Assembly: GCA_945901245.1 (NCBI GenBank)
Contig: CAMDKY010000003.1
Coordinates: 18,911-82,910, forward strand
DNA length: 64,000 nucleotides
Source of the DNA: Polynucleobacter meluiroseus
Lineage (GTDB): Bacteria; Pseudomonadota; Gammaproteobacteria; Burkholderiales; Burkholderiaceae
Direction: 5' to 3'
Positions 34,752-43,156 of this stretch are shown here, one piece after another. Below the pieces are notes generated by a model. It was not told where the DNA came from. It saw nothing but the letters and a program-made list of their open reading frames with translations, and did no database searches. How positions within the stretch are numbered: position 1 is the first letter of the stretch; each line of letters starts with the position of its first letter. Position numbers and translations under genes: made by a program.

Positions 34752-35996
34752 ATGACCAATTCCACGCAACGTGTAAATAAGCCATTGCAGGCTGCCAATC
34801 GACCCTTACCGCTAGCAGGCGTGCGCGTTTTGGATGTGAGTCAAGTGATGGCAGGTCCTTACTGCTGCATGTTGCTGGCTGATTTGGGTGCTGATGTGAT
34901 CAAGATTGAGCCTCCAGGTACGGGTGATCAAACCCGAGGCGCAATGGGGTTCAAGATGAAGGGTTCCGATAGCATGGGTTTTTTAAACATGAATCGCAAT
35001 AAACGCAGTGTTGCCTTGAACCTTAAAAGTAAAGCCGGTAAAGAAGTTTTTTTTGAGCTCGTAAAAACAGCCGACATCTTAGTTGAAAACTACCGACCCG
35101 GCGTTATGAAAAAACTCGGCATCGACTACGCCGTTTTAAAAGACATCAACCCCGGTTTGGTCTACGCGAGTATTTCTGGGTTTGGTCAAACAGGCCCCTG
35201 GGCCGAGCGTCCCGGTTTTGATTTGATGGCCCAAGCCATGTCGGGTGTAATGAGTGTGACGGGCTACCCTGATGGACCGCCTGTAAAAGCAGGTGTCCCC
35301 GTTGCCGATATTGGCTGCGCGCTCTTTGCCGTCTATGCCATTTTGGCAGCGCACATTGGTAAGAAAAATACCGGGGAAGGGCAGTTCATTGATGCTTCTT
35401 TGTTTGACGCGGCCTTGGCATTTTCCATTTGGGACACTTCGCAGTATTGGGGAACTGGCGTTGAGCCATACAAGCTCGGTACTGCCAACCACATGAGTGC
35501 ACCCTACCAAGCCATGAAAGCATCCGACGGCTACTTTGTCATGGGCGCCACCAATCAAAAGCTATGGGCTTTGCTGTGTGACAAGATTCATCGACCTGAC
35601 CTTCTCAGCGATGCGCGTTTCATGACAAATCCATTACGGCTTGCGAACCGTGAGGAACTCGTTAACGAATTAGAAAAAACCTTTGTGACTAAAACCGGAA
35701 CAGAGTGGGTCGATCTATTGCTCGCTGAGGGTATTCCGGCAGGACCAATTAATACCTATCCAGAGGCATTTGAGAGCGAGCATGGCAAGCACCGCCAAAT
35801 GCGCATGGAAATCGATCACCCAATTGAAGGCAAAGTCCCCAACATTGGTTTTGCAGTGAAGTTATCCGGCACACCGCAACAAGTGCGCATGCATCCCCCA
35901 TTATTAGGCGAGCACACCGAATCGGTCCTCGCAGAAATTGGCATTACGGGTGACGCATTAAAAACCTTTGAATCAGGCGGCGCTTTTTTGCCTTAA
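34752..35996 (+). CDS. CaiB/BaiF family CoA-transferase
   Basis: A 414-residue class III CoA-transferase, which moves CoA between carboxylic acids through an aspartyl-CoA intermediate. The N-terminal signature LDVSQVMAGPYCCMLLADLG (residues 25-44 or so) and NRNKRSVALNL are clear; the catalytic aspartate is D157 in RPGFDLMAQ. Substrate cannot be told. The VOC-protein gene follows after 25 bases and the enoyl-CoA hydratase gene is divergent. Confidence 0.92.
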   Translation: MTNSTQRVNKPLQAANRPLPLAGVRVLDVSQVMAGPYCCMLLADLGADVIKIEPPGTGDQTRGAMGFKMKGSDSMGFLNMNRNKRSVALNLKSKAGKEVFFELVKTADILVENYRPGVMKKLGIDYAVLKDINPGLVYASISGFGQTGPWAERPGFDLMAQAMSGVMSVTGYPDGPPVKAGVPVADIGCALFAVYAILAAHIGKKNTGEGQFIDASLFDAALAFSIWDTSQYWGTGVEPYKLGTANHMSAPYQAMKASDGYFVMGATNQKLWALLCDKIHRPDLLSDARFMTNPLRLANREELVNELEKTFVTKTGTEWVDLLLAEGIPAGPINTYPEAFESEHGKHRQMRMEIDHPIEGKVPNIGFAVKLSGTPQQVRMHPPLLGEHTESVLAEIGITGDALKTFESGGAFLP

Positions 35997-36021
35997 TTAA
36001 ATAACAGCACAGGAACTCCCC

Positions 36022-36420
36022 TTGAATACCTTAATCGATCGCATTGACCACATTGTTTTAACCGTCACCGACATTGAAGTGACCACGCAGTTTTATGAAA
36101 AAGCCTTTGGCTTTGAGCGTGAGTTTTTTAGAGGACCTGAAGGTCAACCTCGCCACGCTTTATTGTTTGGTCAATTGAAAATCAATTTACAAGATCGCGA
36201 TACGGAAACGCCGACGAAGGCCCGCATTCCGACGATTGGTTCGGGCGATTTTTGCTTGATCGCTTCGGTACCGCTAGATGACTTTATCAAGCACCTCGAA
36301 GCACACCAAATCCCAATCGATGTGGGTCCGGTATCGCGCAGAGGCGCTTTGGGTCCAATACGCTCAGTCTACCTTCGCGATCCCGACGGTAACTTGGTTG
36401 AAGTTGCTGAATACGTTTAA
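36022..36420 (+). CDS. VOC-family (glyoxalase/dioxygenase fold) protein
   Basis: A 132-residue protein with two beta-alpha-beta-beta-beta modules. Metal-ligand candidates are the histidine in IDRIDHIVLTV near residue 10, one in PRHALLFG, and the glutamate in DPDGNLVEVAEY at the end. The likely start is TTG at 36022 with AGGAAC about six bases upstream. Substrate unknown; the neighbours suggest a role in acyl-CoA or aldehyde metabolism, but that is only context. Confidence 0.84.
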   Translation: MNTLIDRIDHIVLTVTDIEVTTQFYEKAFGFEREFFRGPEGQPRHALLFGQLKINLQDRDTETPTKARIPTIGSGDFCLIASVPLDDFIKHLEAHQIPIDVGPVSRRGALGPIRSVYLRDPDGNLVEVAEYV

Positions 36421-36426
36421 GTCAAG

Positions 36427-36915
36427 ATGAGTACGCCAAGTAAAGCAAGCACAAAAGGCAGTGGAGTTGGCTTTGTTGTAGTGCAAGCCATCTTATTGGG
36501 GCTACTTTTCTTTGGCCCGGTTCGTCTCAATGCGGGCGAGGCTTGCGGTATTCAAAATGTGCTGCTTCAATGGTTTGGCTATGCTGTTTTTGTTATTGGC
36601 AGCAGCATTGCAATCATTGCAGCATTTCATTTGGGCAAAAATCTCACGCCACTACCCAAGCCAAAAGACAATGCCGAGTTCGTGCAAACTGGCTTATACC
36701 GCTGGGTGCGCCACCCGATTTATTTCGGGGTGATTGTCTTGTGCCTTGGTTGGGGATTGATTCAGCAATCGACCTTGGTTTGGCTGTATGTGTTGATTAT
36801 TGCCATCTTCTTTGACATCAAATCACGCAAAGAAGAGCTGTGGTTGTGCGAGCGTTTTTCTGAATATCCAGAATACCAAGGACGCGTTCGAAAACTCGTG
36901 CCTTGGATTTATTAA
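36427..36915 (+). CDS. Isoprenylcysteine carboxyl methyltransferase-like membrane protein
   Basis: A 162-residue membrane protein with about four spans. The C-terminal signature RWVRHPIYFGVIVLCLGW and SRKEELWLCERFSEYPEYQ is that of the ICMT/PEMT/NnrU-like family, whose C-terminal part binds S-adenosylmethionine. Bacterial members methylate small molecules or lipids; the substrate here is unknown. It begins six bases after the VOC gene, so the CoA-transferase, VOC and this gene probably form an operon. Confidence 0.83.
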   Translation: MSTPSKASTKGSGVGFVVVQAILLGLLFFGPVRLNAGEACGIQNVLLQWFGYAVFVIGSSIAIIAAFHLGKNLTPLPKPKDNAEFVQTGLYRWVRHPIYFGVIVLCLGWGLIQQSTLVWLYVLIIAIFFDIKSRKEELWLCERFSEYPEYQGRVRKLVPWIY

Positions 36916-36935
36916 AAGCGTTCACGGCGAAGTAC

Positions 36936-38534
36936 TTAGAACGCAGCAACAGCCCCATCACTTCGTGGATCCCAGCCGCCACGCAGCACGCCTGAAGGTT
37001 CACGAATGATGCAGCCCGCATGGCCAACGGTCTCATCAAAATCAGCGAGCATTTCAATATCATGACCCATGGCGGCAAGCTGAGACACTACTTTGCTATC
37101 AAAGCGGGACTCCAGTTTTAGACTGTCACTGGTTTGCCCCCAGGTTCTACCGAGCAACCAGCGTGGTCTACTAATTGCATCCTGTGGGTTAAGTCCATAG
37201 GTCGCGGTTCGCGTAAATACGGCGCACTGGGTTTGCGGTTGACCATCGCCGCCCATGGTGCCGTAGACCATCGAGCGGCCATCCTTAAATAATGCCATGG
37301 CCGGATTAAGCGTATGAAACGGTTTGCGATGAGGCTCTAAGGTGTTTAAGTTATGCGGGTCTAGTGAAAAACTACAGCCCCTGTTTTGCCAATTCACACC
37401 GGACTTGGGCAACACAATGCCAGCGCCAAACTCGTGATAAATACTTTGAATAAAGGATACGCAACGGCCTTCGCCATCCACAACGCCCATCCAAATGGTA
37501 TCGGCGGGTCCGCGGCCGGCGCCCCAAGGTAGGGCCTTTTGACTATCCACTTTGTTAGCCAAGCCCTTTAAAAAGTCAGGGGTTAAAAAGTGCTGTGCGT
37601 GATGGGACATATAGGCAGGATCAGTTACGTGCTGGTCACGTACTCTAAAAGCCTGCTTGGTTGCTTCAACGCAGTGGTGGATGTATTCAGCGCTATCCAC
37701 ATCAAAGCGTTTTAAGTTGAGTTGATCCAGAATGCCTAAGATCATCAAAGAGACAACGCCTTGTGTTGGTGGCGTCATGTTATAGACATTGCCTAAGCTG
37801 TGTTTGAGTTCAAGTGGGTCAATTAGTTTTGCCCGATGGCGCTGCAAGTCCGCTAAGCGCAATGGACTACCAATGGCAGTTAACTCTTTTGCAAGTAACT
37901 CAGCTAGTTCACCGCGGTAATAGTCGTCGGTTCCTTTTTTTGCAATCTGCCGGAGGGTGGCTGCAAGCCTTCCTTGCTTAAAAATACTACCGACTTCTGG
38001 ACTTTTGCCATTAACTAAAAAGGTTTCAGCAAAGCCGGGGATGGGTGTTAACTCGGCCCGTTTTTTTTCGGTTAGGCTGGATTGACTTAATGTAACTGGA
38101 ACGCCGCTTTCAGCGTAATGAATTGCATCTTGTAGCAGCCGGGATAAAGGCAATTTGCCACCCAAGCCTTTTTTGGAGAGGGCGTGCGCTGCTCCCCAGC
38201 CCGAAATCGTTCCGGCAACCGTATTAGCTGCGATGGGGCCGCGAAACGGGATGGATTTGGTAACGCCTTGATCTGCGTACCACTGTTTGGTTGCCAGGCC
38301 AGCAGAGGCGCCACAGGCATCAATGCCCCCCATCGCTTTGCCTGGAGCATGAATAACCCAGAAAGAGTCGCCACCAATCGAGTTCATGTGGGGATAAACC
38401 ACTGCGATGGTTGCGGCTGCTGAAATCATGGCTTCCAACGCATTGCCACCTTCACGCAACACCGCAAGCGCTGACTCCGATGCGAGTGAGTGTGGCGCTA
38501 CCGCCATTCCTTGAATACCCCATTTTGCTTGCAT
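36936..38534 (-). CDS. Gamma-glutamyltransferase-like Ntn hydrolase without signal peptide
   Basis: A 532-residue member of the gamma-glutamyltranspeptidase family. The proenzyme should cleave itself before T346 (in GPADTIWMGVVD), giving a 345-residue large and a 187-residue small subunit. PTQGVVSLM and GTMGGDGQPQTQCAV are further family motifs. Unlike E. coli Ggt the N terminus MQAKWGIQGMAVAPH has no signal peptide, so the enzyme is probably cytoplasmic, as in YwrD-like acylases. ATG 38534 with AGAGAG eight bases upstream is preferred over a start ten codons earlier. Divergent from the TRAP genes. Confidence 0.89.
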   Translation of the reverse strand: MQAKWGIQGMAVAPHSLASESALAVLREGGNALEAMISAAATIAVVYPHMNSIGGDSFWVIHAPGKAMGGIDACGASAGLATKQWYADQGVTKSIPFRGPIAANTVAGTISGWGAAHALSKKGLGGKLPLSRLLQDAIHYAESGVPVTLSQSSLTEKKRAELTPIPGFAETFLVNGKSPEVGSIFKQGRLAATLRQIAKKGTDDYYRGELAELLAKELTAIGSPLRLADLQRHRAKLIDPLELKHSLGNVYNMTPPTQGVVSLMILGILDQLNLKRFDVDSAEYIHHCVEATKQAFRVRDQHVTDPAYMSHHAQHFLTPDFLKGLANKVDSQKALPWGAGRGPADTIWMGVVDGEGRCVSFIQSIYHEFGAGIVLPKSGVNWQNRGCSFSLDPHNLNTLEPHRKPFHTLNPAMALFKDGRSMVYGTMGGDGQPQTQCAVFTRTATYGLNPQDAISRPRWLLGRTWGQTSDSLKLESRFDSKVVSQLAAMGHDIEMLADFDETVGHAGCIIREPSGVLRGGWDPRSDGAVAAF

Positions 38535-38631
38535 TGTTTTTTGCTCTCTGCTGTTGCCACACAATAAAAGACACAGTTTAAATTGATGGATTCACCAAAT
38601 TGAAGCATGAACACCATCTGCCCCCAAAATA

Positions 38632-38646
38632 GTGCAATAAATGCAC
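38632..38646. promoter_or_regulatory. Inverted repeat GTGCA-ATAAA-TGCAC between the GGT-like gene and the TRAP operon
   Basis: A perfect five-base repeat with a five-base spacer lies mid-way in the 253-base divergent gap. It resembles short operator half-sites, but no regulator gene is adjacent. Confidence 0.3.
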
Positions 38647-38787
38647 CTAACTAGGGAATGTCCCGATTAGAACAAGTTGGGTTTGTACTAAATTGAATTG
38701 CAATCATTTAATTTTGATATTTTAGTTGCACCGCACAATATTAATCACAATTTTTTAATTAAGTTCAACTTCTTAGGAGATTTAAAT

Positions 38788-39888
38788 ATGGAATCAAACC
38801 GCCGCAAGTTTTTAAGTACCGGTATTGGTGCAGGCGTTGCCGGTGTTGCTCTTGGAGCACCAGCCATCGTGCAAGCCCAATCAGCACAAACGTTTAACTG
38901 GAAAATGACCAGCGCCTATCCGAAAGGCTCACCTTTCTATATGGACGGTCCTGGAAGTGCAACGGACCTTGCCAAGCGCATCAGCGATATGTCTAATGGC
39001 CGTTTGAAGATTCAGGTTTTCGGCGCTGGCGAGTTAATTCCAGCGTTTGAGGGTTTTGATGCGGTGCGTTCAGGCACGGTCGAAATGAATCACGCTAATA
39101 GTTATTTCTGGACTGGCAAAACCTTTGCTGCACAGTATTTCACGGCAGTGCCATTTGGCCTTAACTTTCAAGGCATGAATGGCTGGTTGTATGACGGCGG
39201 TGGTATTGATCTGTGGAATGAGACCTATGCCCCATTTGGTATGGTGGCTATGCCGTGCGGTAATACTGGTGTGCAAATGACCGGTTGGTTTAAAAAGAAA
39301 ATCAATACCGTTGCCGACCTCAAGGGTCTAAAGATGCGCATTCCTGGTCTAGCTGGTAAGGTGTATGCGAGTTTGGGTGTGGATGTGAAGGTATTACCAG
39401 GCGGCGAGATTTTCCCGGCGCTAGAGCGTGGTGTGATTGATGCGGCTGAATTCGTTGGGCCATTTCAGGATCGTCGCCTTGGTCTGCAAAAAGCGGCCAA
39501 GTTTTACTACACCACCGGCTGGCACGAGCCTGCAACTACCTCTGAGCTCCTCATTAATAAAGCAGCATGGGAAAAATTGCCAAAAGACCTGCAAGCCGTC
39601 GTCCAAAATGCGTCTGCAGCGTGTAATGTTATTGGAGAGGCATGGTGTCAGCGAAACAATGCGGAAGCCATGGAGGATTTGGTCAAGAAACAGGGCGTCA
39701 CGGCTTTGCCATTGCCTGATTCCATTGTTGCTGCAATGCGTACCGAAACCAAGAAAATTTTGGATGCTGCCGCAGCGGCTGACCCAATGACTAAGAAGGT
39801 GCATGATTCGTATTTTGCTTTTAAGCGTAACTACGATACGTGGGCTTCTTATAGCGAGGCAACGTATCACAGCAAAGTTCGCGGCTAA
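38788..39888 (+). CDS. dctP: TRAP transporter substrate-binding protein DctP (TakP/lactate type)
   Basis: A 366-residue periplasmic receptor. A Tat-type signal (NRRKFLSTGIGAGVAGVALG, cut after VQAQ) exports it folded. The ligand region MRIPGLAGKVYASLGVDV then PGGEIFPALERGVIDAAEFV and GPFQDRRLGLQKAAKFYY resembles Rhodobacter TakP and the Thermus lactate receptor, which bind 2-oxo or hydroxy acids. ATG 38788 with TAGGAGA seven bases upstream is clear; an in-frame extension upstream is not translated. Followed by dctQ and dctM. Confidence 0.93.
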   Translation: MESNRRKFLSTGIGAGVAGVALGAPAIVQAQSAQTFNWKMTSAYPKGSPFYMDGPGSATDLAKRISDMSNGRLKIQVFGAGELIPAFEGFDAVRSGTVEMNHANSYFWTGKTFAAQYFTAVPFGLNFQGMNGWLYDGGGIDLWNETYAPFGMVAMPCGNTGVQMTGWFKKKINTVADLKGLKMRIPGLAGKVYASLGVDVKVLPGGEIFPALERGVIDAAEFVGPFQDRRLGLQKAAKFYYTTGWHEPATTSELLINKAAWEKLPKDLQAVVQNASAACNVIGEAWCQRNNAEAMEDLVKKQGVTALPLPDSIVAAMRTETKKILDAAAAADPMTKKVHDSYFAFKRNYDTWASYSEATYHSKVRG

Positions 39889-39921
39889 TCTACTTTTTTA
39901 TTTTTTTGAGTTAGGAATTAA

Positions 39922-40446
39922 ATGCAGAAGTCCTTGAATACAATCGCAGTTCGTATTGAAGGCTTACTCGATCACATTGGCAGGGCCACGTCATATGTGG
40001 CCCTTGCCATTGTGGGCTTGATAGTCGTCAACGTAACACTGAGATACAGCATGAGTGTGGGATCCGTTTGGGCGCAGGAGCTTGAATGGCATTTGTTAGC
40101 TGCATTAATCTTATTTGGGATGAGCTACGCATTACTCCGAGGCGACAATGTCCGGGTTGATTTGTTTTATGCCAACTACACACCTAAAACAAAGTTTTAT
40201 GTTGACCTTTTATCGGCTTCATTAACCGTGGTAGTTGCAATCTTTTTTATATTGCTCTCCATTAAGTATGTCAATCAATCCTTTTCGATTGGGGAAATGT
40301 CACCCGATCCAGGCGGAATTCCATATCGTTGGATCGTGAAAGGGCTCATTCCAATTGGATTCTCTCTTTTAGCGTTACAAGGAATTGGTGAGTTTTGTCG
40401 GGTAGTCGTGAACTACCAAATAAAAGCCGGGAGCAATCATGTTTGA
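39922..40446 (+). CDS. dctQ: TRAP transporter small permease DctQ
   Basis: A 174-residue inner-membrane protein with four predicted spans and the DctQ signature VTLRYSMSVGSVWAQELEWH plus GDNVRVDLFYANYT. It links the receptor to the large permease in sodium- or proton-driven TRAP uptake. It follows dctP by 33 bases with TTAGGAA in front, and overlaps dctM by eight bases. Confidence 0.92.
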   Translation: MQKSLNTIAVRIEGLLDHIGRATSYVALAIVGLIVVNVTLRYSMSVGSVWAQELEWHLLAALILFGMSYALLRGDNVRVDLFYANYTPKTKFYVDLLSASLTVVVAIFFILLSIKYVNQSFSIGEMSPDPGGIPYRWIVKGLIPIGFSLLALQGIGEFCRVVVNYQIKAGSNHV

Positions 40447-41764
40447 GATGCAAACCATGGCTATTTTTATGCTCATTGGCTTTTTTATATTGTTGATGAT
40501 CGGTGTACCTGTAGCCATTTCCTTGGCTACGGTTGGTTTCGTATTTGGGTACTTGGGCTTTGGAGCAACGCTATTTAATCTATTGCCGGCTCGAGTATTT
40601 GGTGTAGTAGCAGGTTACCAGTGGCTTGCCATACCCTTATTTATCTTTATGGGCATCACACTTGAAAAATCGGGATTAGCGGATGATTTATTGGATGTAA
40701 TCGGACACGTTGCCGGCGGTGTTAAGGGCGGTATGGCGGTTGGCATTATTCTATTTGGGGCCTTAATGGGGGCCACCACCGGTATTGTCGGTGCAACGGT
40801 TATTACCTTGGGACTGTTGACCTTGCCAACCTTGATTCGGCGCGGCTATGACAAAAGTATTGCGTGTGGGGCAATTTGTGCATCCGGTACCCTTGGGCAA
40901 ATTATTCCGCCGAGCCTCATTCTGATCTTGCTCTCCGACATCATGCAATTATCGGTTGGTACTTTATTTGCTGCTGCGGTTGGCCCGGGCATGATGTTGG
41001 TTGTTGTATATATCGTATTCATTTTAATTTTGGGCTGGATTAAGCCTGACTTAATGCCACCCATTCCCAAGGAAGAGCGTAGCCGAGTTTCTGGTAAGGA
41101 ATTAACAATCCGCTTTTGGAAGGTGGTCGTACCGCCGATCATGCTAGTCGTTGCGGTGCTCGGGTCGATTGTGGGTGGTGTTGCTGCACCTACAGAGGCT
41201 GCAGCTATGGGGGCAATTGGCGGCGTGATAGTGACTATTTTTTCAGGGCGCTTTAGCTGGGCTAAGTTGAAATTAGTTGCGCTGGATACGACCAAAATCA
41301 GTGCCATCATGATGTTTATTTTGATCTGCGCACAAGTTTTTGCGCTGTCATTCCGTGGCCTGAATGGCGAAGAGCTAATCGCTGGCATGTTTGAGGTTAT
41401 TCCAGGCGGTATTAATAGTGATATTTGGTTTATGTTGCTACTTATATTCATACTGGGCTTCTTTATCGAATGGATTGAGATCAGCTATATTGCAGTCCCA
41501 TTGTTTTTGCCGGTCTTGTTAGCGCAAGGTGCTGACCCGGTCTGGGTGGCCATGATGATTACAGTGTGTTTGCAATCGTCCTTTTTAACGCCTCCCTTTG
41601 GTTGGGCTCTCTTCTATTTAAAAGGAGTTGCGCCGCCTGAGGTGAAAATTAATCATTTATACAAGGGCGTTATTCCATTTTTATTTATGCAAGGCGTTGC
41701 CTTATTCTTGGTTTTCTATTACCCACAGATTTCGCTCTGGTTACCAAAGGCGATTGGTTGGTAA
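40439..41764 (+). CDS. dctM: TRAP transporter large permease DctM
   Basis: A 441-residue membrane protein with about 12 spans and the DctM motifs IPLFIFMGITLEKSGLADDL, GALMGATTGIVGATVITLG, CGAICASGTLGQIIPPSLI and PTEAAAMGAIG. It carries the substrate and coupling-ion path. GGGAG precedes the ATG. A bidirectional terminator lies 33 bases after the stop. Confidence 0.95.
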   Translation: MFEMQTMAIFMLIGFFILLMIGVPVAISLATVGFVFGYLGFGATLFNLLPARVFGVVAGYQWLAIPLFIFMGITLEKSGLADDLLDVIGHVAGGVKGGMAVGIILFGALMGATTGIVGATVITLGLLTLPTLIRRGYDKSIACGAICASGTLGQIIPPSLILILLSDIMQLSVGTLFAAAVGPGMMLVVVYIVFILILGWIKPDLMPPIPKEERSRVSGKELTIRFWKVVVPPIMLVVAVLGSIVGGVAAPTEAAAMGAIGGVIVTIFSGRFSWAKLKLVALDTTKISAIMMFILICAQVFALSFRGLNGEELIAGMFEVIPGGINSDIWFMLLLIFILGFFIEWIEISYIAVPLFLPVLLAQGADPVWVAMMITVCLQSSFLTPPFGWALFYLKGVAPPEVKINHLYKGVIPFLFMQGVALFLVFYYPQISLWLPKAIGW

Positions 41765-41796
41765 GCTAACCTGCTCAAATCTACTGTCTGCAAATG

Positions 41797-41823
41797 AATC
41801 AGGACCGCATTGCGGTCCTGATT
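41797..41823. terminator. Bidirectional terminator between dctM and the 178-residue membrane protein gene
   Basis: AATCAGGACCGC and GCGGTCCTGATT make a perfect 12-base stem with a three-base loop. TTCTTTA follows on the plus strand; on the minus strand a weaker CATTTG follows. Confidence 0.85.
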
Positions 41824-41827
41824 TTCT

Positions 41828-42364
41828 TTACGTTTTGGTTTGAGATCCAAACAAAATAGTATGGACTGCCTCATCTCCCATGGATTGTTGCAAGCCAAGC
41901 AAAATGAGGTAGGGCCAAAGAATAAGCCAATACATAATGGCTATAGAGGTAATATAGATTGGATCACCACGGCCGAATGAAGCAAGGGATTCAAGAAATG
42001 ATTTCCCGTGGAGCAGGCCATCGATGCCGGACTCAACAAGGCTTAGCGCAATCACAATAAGTAAGTAAGCAATCGAGTGCCAAAAGATTGATTTAATCAG
42101 GCCGCGATTGGTATCTAGTTTTAATGGATAGATCGCTTTTCCTATCATCATAAATTTGGCACATAAGCCCGCTTTAATAAGTGCTAAACCAAATGGGGTA
42201 ATGGAAATTGCAGCCTCTCGTAATACAGCAAGCGTAAAAAATGCGATGGCACAAAACCACGCCGCAAAATACAGGGCCAAGAGTGAGGCCTGGATAAATT
42301 CGTCTTTAATCCGGTGGCGCAGACTTGGTTTTAGATTGTGTGCTGGGGCGTTTTGGTCTGTCAT
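41828..42364 (-). CDS. Membrane protein of unknown function (four spans)
   Basis: A 178-residue protein I cannot name. Hydrophobic segments lie at about residues 25-50 (ASLLALYFAAWFCAIAFFTL), 58-75, 90-112 (SIAYLLIVIALSLVESGIDG) and 135-158 (ITSIAIMYWLILWPYLILLG); the N terminus is polar. The stop abuts the dctM terminator, and the gene faces the cupin gene across 55 bases. No domain motif, no catalytic residues. Codon composition looks like the rest of the window. Confidence 0.78.
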   Translation of the reverse strand: MTDQNAPAHNLKPSLRHRIKDEFIQASLLALYFAAWFCAIAFFTLAVLREAAISITPFGLALIKAGLCAKFMMIGKAIYPLKLDTNRGLIKSIFWHSIAYLLIVIALSLVESGIDGLLHGKSFLESLASFGRGDPIYITSIAIMYWLILWPYLILLGLQQSMGDEAVHTILFGSQTKT

Positions 42365-42407
42365 CGCTAAATTGTAGCGATCTTCGTGTGGATGACTGGC
42401 TTTGATT

Positions 42408-42413
42408 TATGCT
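42408..42413 (+). promoter_or_regulatory. -10-like element TATGCT before the cupin gene
   Basis: TATGCT ends six bases before the ATG at 42420; no Shine-Dalgarno sequence or clear -35 is present. Confidence 0.3.
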
Positions 42414-42419
42414 TGAGTT

Positions 42420-43076
42420 ATGGATATCAATACTGACTTTAAACAGCGCGTGGTTTTGCATGCTGATCAATTAGCATGGCAAGCTTCTCCTGTTGCTGGA
42501 ATTGACCGTAAATTGCTCGATCGCGTAGGGGGTGAAGTGGCCCGCGCTAGTTCGATTGTGCGATATGCCCCCAATACCGTGTTTACTCCGCACCTCCACG
42601 ACGGCGGTGAAGAGATTTTGGTGCTCGATGGTTGCTTTTCAGACGAAAGGGGTGATTACTTCGCCGGAATGTATTTACGTAATCCACCCGGCAGTAAGCA
42701 TGCCCCATTTTCAAATGATGGCTGCACTCTATTTGTAAAACTGCGGCAATTTGCCCAAACGGATAATCAAGAACTACGCATCAATACTAAAACCAAGGAT
42801 TGGTATCCAGGTCTGGTACCAGGCTTATCCGTGATGCCACTGCATGAACACGATGGCATTAGTACAGCATTGGTTCGCTGGGCCCCCAATACGGTGTTTA
42901 ACCCCCATGTGCATCCTGGCGGCGAGGAGATCTTTGTTCTGGAAGGTATTTTTCATGATGAGTTTGGCGCCTACCCCAAGGGAAGCTGGATACGCAGTCC
43001 CCGTTACAGTAAACACGCACCGTTTACCAAGGAAGAGGGTGCGCTGATCTTCGTTAAGGTAGGCCACTTAATATAG
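42420..43076 (+). CDS. Double-cupin protein (ChrR cupin-like)
   Basis: A 218-residue protein made of two repeated cupin units: YAPNTVFTPHLHDGGEEILV at about residue 49 and WAPNTVFNPHVHPGGEEIFV at about residue 158, each with the HxHxxGxE metal-binding motif and a later SKHAPF segment. This fits the ChrR-like cupin family (Cupin_7). ChrR proteins are anti-sigma factors, but the zinc-binding N-terminal anti-sigma domain is missing and no ECF sigma gene is adjacent, so an enzymatic or sensory role is more likely. Substrate unknown. Confidence 0.84.
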   Translation: MDINTDFKQRVVLHADQLAWQASPVAGIDRKLLDRVGGEVARASSIVRYAPNTVFTPHLHDGGEEILVLDGCFSDERGDYFAGMYLRNPPGSKHAPFSNDGCTLFVKLRQFAQTDNQELRINTKTKDWYPGLVPGLSVMPLHEHDGISTALVRWAPNTVFNPHVHPGGEEIFVLEGIFHDEFGAYPKGSWIRSPRYSKHAPFTKEEGALIFVKVGHLI

Positions 43077-43143
43077 GTTCAAATAGCACTCAGTAAGCCA
43101 GCCGTTTGTGCTCCAAATAACGGGCTCCAGTACCCTCCAAGTG

Positions 43144-43149
43144 TATGAT
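43144..43149 (+). promoter_or_regulatory. -10-like element TATGAT before the glycosyltransferase gene
   Basis: TATGAT ends seven bases before the ATG at 43157. No Shine-Dalgarno sequence lies between them and no good -35 is seen. Confidence 0.35.
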
Positions 43150-43156
43150 TTGAGCC

